Below are positions 7,106-11,131 of a stretch of DNA of 11,131 nucleotides, one piece after another (the first letter of the stretch is position 1; each line of letters starts with the position of its first letter). The notes under the pieces were generated by a model. That model saw nothing but the letters and a program-made list of their open reading frames with translations. It was not told the origin of the DNA and did not search any database. The DNA comes from Myxococcales bacterium (GTDB taxonomy: Bacteria; Myxococcota; Polyangia; Fen-1088). The translations under genes and the position numbers were made by a program. The stretch lies in assembly GCA_003155465.1 (NCBI GenBank), contig PMCR01000190.1:1-11131 (forward strand), given 5' to 3'.

Positions 7106-7186
7106 TCACTTCTCATCCGGGTGGTGGTGCCACACCAGCAGCAGATCGATCTCGGCGCCGCCGGCTGGTTCCACCCGTGTGGTGGG
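7106..7186 (-). pseudogene. C-terminal fragment resembling a DUF4143 ATPase
   Basis: The minus strand reads TRVEPAGGAEIDLLLVW and ends 7 codons later at a TGA (7106-7108). GGAEIDLLL is typical of the nuclease-like C-terminal part of DUF4143 ATPases (usually (Y/W)RTxxGxEVDFVL); the intact gene at the left edge of this window has HEVDFVLEV at the same place. Upstream of it no P-loop or other family motif is found. Probably the stub of a lost ATPase gene; the match is short. Confidence 0.4.
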
Positions 7187-7249
7187 CGCTGACCGCTCTT
7201 TGCGCCTGCTGCCGTAACAAATCGCCAGCCGATTGCTTGCATTGGCGTT

Positions 7250-7298
7250 GTTGCACTTCATGTGCATTCGCTTTCGAGCCGTTGCACTTGAAGTGCAA
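7250..7298 (+). promoter_or_regulatory. Operator-like palindrome pair A
   Basis: Two sites 31 bp apart. 7282-7298 is TTGCACTTGAAGTGCAA, a perfect 8-1-8 inverted repeat. 7251-7267 is TTGCACTTCATGTGCAT, with two mismatches in the right arm. Both are preceded by G, giving GTTGCACTT. A one-base centre cannot form a hairpin, so this looks like a dimeric regulator site rather than an RNA structure. It lies 147 bp before the ATG at 7446. Confidence 0.7.
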
Positions 7299-7445
7299 TT
7301 CCAGGGAAGCGGACAGGGGTATTTCGACGGAAATCGCCGGTTTCTTGGCGCGAGCTGCGTCGGCACGAGCTTTGCTGATGCGTGCGGGCGGCCGCTGACG
7401 GGACAGGGCCACCGCAGTCTGCGACTGCAAGAGAAAGGAATCTCC

Positions 7446-8225
7446 ATGACAGCATCACGTGAAACTACTACCTGCTTGGCCCAGAACGCCACGTGGCATC
7501 CACCGAAACGCACCCAACACGTCGTGCTCGCTCTGGGGCTGGTGATATTGCTGGCCGTGCCGCGAAACACGTTGGCGCAAGCTCTGGTCGGAAACTCATC
7601 GCCGGCTGCAACCTCAGGGCAGTCTCCATTGCCGATCCCCGCAGCGCCCGCAGCGCCGGAAGATCCGGCGTCTGAGGGGAGCGGCTGGATTGGGCTGGGG
7701 ACCGTCGCGGCCTATCTGGGGCTGCTGACGGTCTCCGTGGGGATGGGGGCTGGACTAAGGAGTCCGGAGTCGAATACCAAGGGCGTCCGCACGCTGTTCA
7801 TGGTTGGCGCAGGCGGCGCGGCCGTCTTGACGGGTGGTTTGGCCTTGCGCGTACTCGGATACGACAAACGACAGGACGCGTACCTGCGGACCGGCTATCA
7901 GCCGAGCCGCACAATGGTTGCTCCATGGACCTGGATCGTGATTGGGGGCACAGTGACTGCTGGTGGCGTCGCTCTGGCAGCGAGCGGCCTTGCTTCTGGG
8001 TCGGCCAAGAAGGCCGCCGGGGGCGGTGTGATCGCATTTCTGGGTGGGGGCCTTGCGGCGATGATCGGCGACGTCTTGGGGCGAGGGATCCGCTACGAGC
8101 CGCCCAGGCCGAGCGCGAGCACGCTGGGTTCGGTTCGCCCTTGGCTTGCGCCGATCGCGACCGCAGACGGCGCGGACGCGCGAGTCAGTCGGGGCTGTGT
8201 GGCCGGGCTGCTTGGGACTTTCTGA
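7446..8225 (+). CDS. Exported multi-pass membrane protein of unknown function
   Basis: 259 residues from ATG 7446, chosen over an in-frame start at 7233 because AAGGA (7435-7439) lies 6 nt upstream. Hydrophobic residues 26-44, ending in a NTLAQA site, form a signal peptide or signal anchor. A Pro/Ala-rich stretch (50-75) follows, then four Gly/Ala-rich hydrophobic segments at about 81-103, 114-136, 160-182 and 188-210. The C-terminus is polar. No family is recognised. It lies downstream of palindrome pair A and 50 bp ahead of the next lipoprotein on the same strand, so the two are probably co-transcribed. Confidence 0.75.
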   Translation: MTASRETTTCLAQNATWHPPKRTQHVVLALGLVILLAVPRNTLAQALVGNSSPAATSGQSPLPIPAAPAAPEDPASEGSGWIGLGTVAAYLGLLTVSVGMGAGLRSPESNTKGVRTLFMVGAGGAAVLTGGLALRVLGYDKRQDAYLRTGYQPSRTMVAPWTWIVIGGTVTAGGVALAASGLASGSAKKAAGGGVIAFLGGGLAAMIGDVLGRGIRYEPPRPSASTLGSVRPWLAPIATADGADARVSRGCVAGLLGTF

Positions 8226-8275
8226 TTGCGCTGTGATACCGTCACGGTGCTGGCTCTTCACGATGGAGGATTGAA

Positions 8276-9940
8276 ATGTCAGCATTGCGCGTTCTTGGTT
8301 TGATGATGGTTTCGTCGTGTCTCGTGGTGGGCTGTAGTTCAGCAAAGAAGATCGAGCCGGGCGCCACTTGCCTCCTCAACACCGACTGCAACAACCCCCT
8401 GGTGTGCAGCATGAACAAGTGCCACGACGCCTGCCACGGAACCGCGGACTGCCCCCCGAACGAGAGTTGCGTAAAGACGGACAGAGGAACCGTCTGCCAG
8501 TTGCCTGGCGAGGTTAGCTGCTCGCAAACTACCTGCGGTGGCAGCCTCGTGTGCGCATCCGATCTGCGCTGCCGAGCCGGCTGTCTGTCTGCCGTGGACT
8601 GCGCCGAGCAGCAACTGTGCGTGAGCGGAATCTGTGCTGACCCGGCGGAACTGAACGCCAGCGGTCAGCTTCCGCAGCTAGCCCCGGACAGCGGCGTGGA
8701 GGTGGCAGTGGGCGGCACGTGCATCCTCAACAGCGACTGCCAGCAGCCCCTGGTATGCACCATGGGCAAGTGCCACGACACCTGCCACGCGACGGTGGAC
8801 TGCCCTTCCGGACAGAGTTGCGTGAGGACGGACAGCGAGTCGATCTGCCAGTTGCCTGCCGAGGCTGACTGCTCGGCAACATCCTGTGGCGGCGCGCTGG
8901 TGTGCGCGTCCGACCTCCGCTGCCGATACGGCTGTCAGTTCGCCGTGGACTGCGCCCACGGGCAAGTCTGCGTGAGCGGGGTATGCGCTGACCCGGTCGA
9001 TCTCGACGTAAACGGCCAGCTCCCGCAGAGGGGCCCCGGCCCGGCCGCAGACGCCGGCACGAACCGGTCGCCGGACGCGGCCAGCAAGGACAGCGGCGTA
9101 GATTTGCTGGTCGCGCCTGCGGACGCGGGTACCAAGAACGGCGGCGCGGACGCGGCTGGTCCGGGGCCGGACGTCTCTGCGGACCTCGCCACAGGCAAGC
9201 CTGAAGCTGGCGCTGATCTGGTCGTCCTTCCGGACCTGCCCGCCGCCGACCTGGCGGCTGACAAGCTGGCCAGCACTGGTCCTGATGTGAATGCGCTAGA
9301 CGTGGGAGGGTGTCCGACTGGAACCACCCTTTGCGGCAGCACCTGCGTAGACACCTTGACCATGGCAGCCCATTGCGGCACCTGCGAGATTGCTTGTGCG
9401 CCCGGCCAGATCTGCGCCAACGGATCGTGCAAGGCGGTCACCGGGTGCGGCGTGCCAGCGACGACGACACGTTACTTCTGCGATGACTTCGAGTCAGGGA
9501 TCGACAAGTGGACTGTCAGCGGCTACGACTGGGGTTTGACAACTGAGAAGGCATACAGCCCCACGCATTCTCTGACTGACAGCCCTGGTGGAAACTACGC
9601 TGCCAACGCGGTGACAAATGTTGACTTGGCTGGATCACTGGATCTAACGAACGCAAAGGCGCCGGTCTTGACGTTCTGGAACACTGGAAACTACCATAGC
9701 AGCGGGGACAACACCTGGGCCAGTATCTACGTGTCGACCAACAAAGGTCTGACTTGGAGCACATACCTCTGGAGACGACGCGCTTGGACCCTGACCAATT
9801 GGGCTCAGGAGACCATCGACTTGTCGAACTACGCCGGCCAGCCAGCGGTCAAACTTCGGTTCATGCTGGATTCCAGCAGCGATCCCACAACGGCTGACGG
9901 CTGGTACATCGACGACGTCGAGGTCCGCGAACTCCAGTGA
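8276..9940 (+). CDS. Lipoprotein with duplicated Cys-rich module and C-terminal jelly-roll-like domain
   Basis: 554 residues. Start ATG 8276 has GGAGG (8265-8269) 6 nt upstream. Signal peptide 1-20 ends LVVGC (C20, Ser at +2). Two homologous cysteine-rich modules follow at about 29-134 and 146-251, each with a CHDxCH.. core and CGG(S/A)LVCASDLRCRxGC. Residues 255-343 are an Asp/Ala/Gly-rich linker. Residues 346-386 are CPTGTTLCGSTCVDT...HCGTC...CAPGQICANGSC, a module common in myxobacterial surface proteins. Residues about 400-554 resemble the immune inhibitor A/MAM-like beta sandwich: DDFESGIDKWTVSG, LTFWNTG, IYVSTNKGLTWS, DLSNYAG, and closing GWYIDDVEV. These point to adhesion or binding outside the cell; no catalytic residues are seen. 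Confidence 0.87.
   Translation: MSALRVLGLMMVSSCLVVGCSSAKKIEPGATCLLNTDCNNPLVCSMNKCHDACHGTADCPPNESCVKTDRGTVCQLPGEVSCSQTTCGGSLVCASDLRCRAGCLSAVDCAEQQLCVSGICADPAELNASGQLPQLAPDSGVEVAVGGTCILNSDCQQPLVCTMGKCHDTCHATVDCPSGQSCVRTDSESICQLPAEADCSATSCGGALVCASDLRCRYGCQFAVDCAHGQVCVSGVCADPVDLDVNGQLPQRGPGPAADAGTNRSPDAASKDSGVDLLVAPADAGTKNGGADAAGPGPDVSADLATGKPEAGADLVVLPDLPAADLAADKLASTGPDVNALDVGGCPTGTTLCGSTCVDTLTMAAHCGTCEIACAPGQICANGSCKAVTGCGVPATTTRYFCDDFESGIDKWTVSGYDWGLTTEKAYSPTHSLTDSPGGNYAANAVTNVDLAGSLDLTNAKAPVLTFWNTGNYHSSGDNTWASIYVSTNKGLTWSTYLWRRRAWTLTNWAQETIDLSNYAGQPAVKLRFMLDSSSDPTTADGWYIDDVEVRELQ
8360..9028 (+). repeat. Intragenic duplication of a Cys-rich module (117-codon offset)
   Basis: Copy 1 spans about 8360-8677 and copy 2 about 8711-9028 within the lipoprotein gene. 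All cysteines align. DNA similarity is obvious, with substitutions spread throughout, so the duplication is not recent. Confidence 0.9.
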
Positions 9941-9951
9941 CCCGACGCTGA

Positions 9952-9994
9952 GCGGCCGCGTGCCCACCCATCGCAAGATGGGCGGTGCGGCCGT
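9952..9994. terminator. Stem-loop between convergent genes
   Basis: Outer arms GCGGCCGC (9952-9959) and GCGGCCGT (9987-9994, last pair G-T) and inner arms CCCATC (9967-9972) and GATGGG (9977-9982) enclose a GCAA tetraloop (9973-9976); the middle is imperfect. It starts 11 bp after the lipoprotein stop and ends 8 bp before the Uma2 stop, so it could serve both strands. No T-run follows, so efficient intrinsic termination is uncertain. Confidence 0.55.
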
Positions 9995-10002
9995 GCGACC
10001 CT

Positions 10003-10587
10003 TCACGGCGCTGGGGGCGGACTGATATCCCAGAGGACGCCGATGTCGATGGCCACTGCATCGAAGGGGGGAATATGAGCCTCGCCAATGCCGCCGAAGG
10101 TGCCTGCCACCATCCAGCCATGCTCGGCGCGGGTCAGCACCTCGATGGTGCGCGCCGTGGGGTCGACGAACCAAAGCCAGGGCACGCCGTGCTCGCGATA
10201 AATGTCTTGCTTGCGCGTGCGGTCCACGATGGCGGTCGCGGGCGAGAGCACCTCGCACGCCCAGTCAGGGGCCAGGGCGAACCAGGCCGTGTCGGGGAGC
10301 GCGGGCATGCGTTCGCGGCGCCAGCCTGCCAAATCCGGCACCAGGATCTGCGCACCCAAGTGAAGTTCGGGTTCGTCGAGGATGGTCCAGCCGCCGGGAC
10401 CGCCGCGACCCTGGCCAAACGGGCCGCCGATTCCGATTCCAAGAAAGGAGCTGGCCAGCGCATGCCGCGGTGCCGGACGTGGCGAGACGATCAGCTCGCC
10501 GTCGATGATCTCGCCCACAACATTCTCCGGCAGGCTGAGGATGTCCTCGTAGCTAGCCGGCCGGGACTTCGTCAAAGGAAGAGCCAT
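10003..10587 (-). CDS. Uma2-family (DUF820) putative endonuclease
   Basis: 194 residues, the usual length of Uma2/DUF820 proteins, which have a PD-(D/E)XK restriction-endonuclease fold. Seen: N-terminal YEDILSLPENVVGEIIDGEL with the family's conserved E-x(4)-E, VPDLAGWRRERM giving catalytic D85, WACEVLSPATAIVDR giving E112, and K126 in RKQDIYREHGVPWLWFVDP. The core is complete. These genes are often present in many copies in cyanobacteria and myxobacteria; their substrate is unknown. ATG 10587 starts the conserved region; no Shine-Dalgarno lies close before it (AAGGA is about 19 nt away), so a leaderless or weakly initiated message is possible. Convergent with the preceding lipoprotein. Confidence 0.9.
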   Translation of the reverse strand: MALPLTKSRPASYEDILSLPENVVGEIIDGELIVSPRPAPRHALASSFLGIGIGGPFGQGRGGPGGWTILDEPELHLGAQILVPDLAGWRRERMPALPDTAWFALAPDWACEVLSPATAIVDRTRKQDIYREHGVPWLWFVDPTARTIEVLTRAEHGWMVAGTFGGIGEAHIPPFDAVAIDIGVLWDISPPPAP

Positions 10588-10698
10588 GGCGTCAGTCTAG
10601 CAGTTCCTTGCTTCTCGGCTCTCCGATTCCCGGAGGCACCGAGCTGCCTGGCCGCGCACAGCGCTGCGGCCATCGCCGAGCTGACCTGCTGATCCTGC

Positions 10699-10749
10699 GT
10701 TGCACTTCAAGTGCACGCGACCGGATCGGCAGTTGCACTTCAAGTGCAA
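10699..10749 (+). promoter_or_regulatory. Operator-like palindrome pair B
   Basis: 10700-10716 is TTGCACTTCAAGTGCAC (one mismatch) and 10733-10749 is TTGCACTTCAAGTGCAA, a perfect 8-1-8 palindrome. They are 33 bp apart and both are preceded by G. Same motif and near-same spacing as pair A. The pair lies 122 bp before the ATG at 10872 and about 112 bp upstream of the divergent Uma2 start, so either gene could be the target. Confidence 0.7.
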
Positions 10750-10787
10750 ACCACGTGGGCTGGCCTGGGCGCCAACTCTGGGTTACT

Positions 10788-10801
10788 GGCGGAATTCCGC
10801 C
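10788..10801. promoter_or_regulatory. 14-bp perfect palindrome
   Basis: GGCGGAATTCCGCC is a perfect inverted repeat without a spacer, 70 bp before the ATG at 10872 and downstream of palindrome pair B. It could be a second operator; palindromes of this size also arise by chance in GC-rich DNA. Confidence 0.3.
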
Positions 10802-10871
10802 GGACTTGCCCACGAACAACGTCGCCAGGCGCGCGGCACGAGACCTGCAAAGGGAGGGGCCGGGCCGCGAA

Positions 10872-11131
10872 ATGAAACCCGCCATTCGACGAAACCTCTC
10901 CACTGCGCTCGCAACCGTCGCACTGCTTTTCGGGTTCCCGCGATTCGCGGCCGGCCAGACGATGGGCGCAGGCGACAACTCCCAAGCGGCCGCACAAAGC
11001 GAGAGCGCGCCGGTGGTCACCGCGCCGGTTGCGCCTGCTTCGCGCAAGCGCTTGCCCATCTTGGGCGTGATGGCTGACGTGGGCCTGCCTGACGGCATCA
11101 TCGGTTCGCTGGCGATTCGACCGCTGAGCTG
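10872..11131 (+). CDS. Secreted protein, N-terminal part (runs off right edge)
   Basis: 86 complete codons in an open frame to the window end. MKPAIRRNLSTALATVALLF...RFAAGQ is a typical cleavable signal peptide with an AAG-type site near residue 29. It is followed by a polar Ala/Ser/Gln-rich spacer and then LPILGVMADVGLPDGIIGSL and AIRPLS. That last part resembles the first strands of outer-membrane beta-barrel-like proteins annotated as hypothetical in myxobacteria; this is a resemblance, not a family assignment. GGAGG at 10853-10857 is 14 nt from the ATG, rather far. Palindrome pair B lies upstream. Confidence 0.7.
   Translation, partial: MKPAIRRNLSTALATVALLFGFPRFAAGQTMGAGDNSQAAAQSESAPVVTAPVAPASRKRLPILGVMADVGLPDGIIGSLAIRPLS

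Larger units (their letters stand above)
7089..7445. other. 357-bp intergenic region: ATPase remnant and palindrome pair
   Basis: Between the propeller lipoprotein and the membrane-protein gene. It contains a short minus-strand DUF4143-like fragment (7106-7186) and two copies of a 17-bp palindrome (7250-7298), then about 147 bp of leader before the next ATG. No complete gene is seen. Confidence 0.6.

Noticed and set aside
7250..7298. Haemophilus-type uptake sequence (AAGTGCGGT-like) or sigma-54 promoter
   Set aside because: The motif is AAGTGCAA rather than AAGTGCGGT and the organism is not a Pasteurellaceae. The GG/GC spacing of a -24/-12 promoter is not met at TTGGCGTTGTTGCA.
7233..7445. 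Upstream extension of the membrane-protein gene
   Set aside because: It would translate through palindrome pair A and place 71 residues before the signal peptide; the ATG at 7446 has a good ribosome site.
10592..11101. 169-codon minus-strand frame across palindrome pair B
   Set aside because: No domain, and it runs antisense to a clear signal peptide at 10872; its ALEVQ repeats are just the palindrome translated.

Overview
The window looks like chromosomal DNA from a high-GC member of the Myxococcota, most likely a Polyangia/Sorangium-type myxobacterium. The evidence is the density of exported lipoproteins with lipobox cysteines, followed by Gly/Ser/Thr-rich or Asp/Ala-rich linkers and cysteine-rich or enzymatic C-terminal modules. 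A DUF4143 ATPase, a Uma2 nuclease and uncharacterised secreted proteins lie between them. The genus is an inference from style; no rRNA or other marker is present.

Layout. At 1-1148 (minus) lies the N-terminal 382 residues of a DUF4143 AAA ATPase, cut by the window edge. At 1149-1583 there is a less GC-rich gap holding an apparent transposase/integrase remnant. At 1584-2936 (plus) is a lipoprotein whose long Gly/Thr repeat linker leads to a complete glycoside hydrolase family 11 (xylanase) module with both catalytic glutamates. At 3061-4068 (minus) is a Cys-rich Kazal-domain lipoprotein, divergent from a small FMN-binding split-barrel protein (4196-4648). A 505-bp gap (4649-5153) carries a possible decayed lipoprotein. 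At 5154-7088 is a large propeller-like lipoprotein, followed by a 357-bp gap with a short DUF4143-like remnant and a pair of palindromes. At 7446-8225 is a multi-pass membrane/exported protein, closely followed by a lipoprotein (8276-9940) with a duplicated cysteine module and a jelly-roll-like C-terminus. A hairpin separates it from a convergent Uma2 nuclease gene (10003-10587). A second pair of the same palindromes precedes a secreted protein that runs off the right edge (10872 onward).

How the genes relate. Five proteins are predicted to be exported or anchored to the envelope, which points to a surface or secretion-oriented accessory region. The xylanase implies plant-polymer degradation at the cell surface, and the Kazal protein implies protease control outside the cell. 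No single biochemical pathway ties them together. The most notable signal is regulatory: four near-identical 17-bp palindromes (GTTGCACTT core) occur as two pairs spaced 31 and 33 bp. Each pair lies 120-150 bp upstream of an exported-protein gene, which suggests a small uncharacterised regulon.
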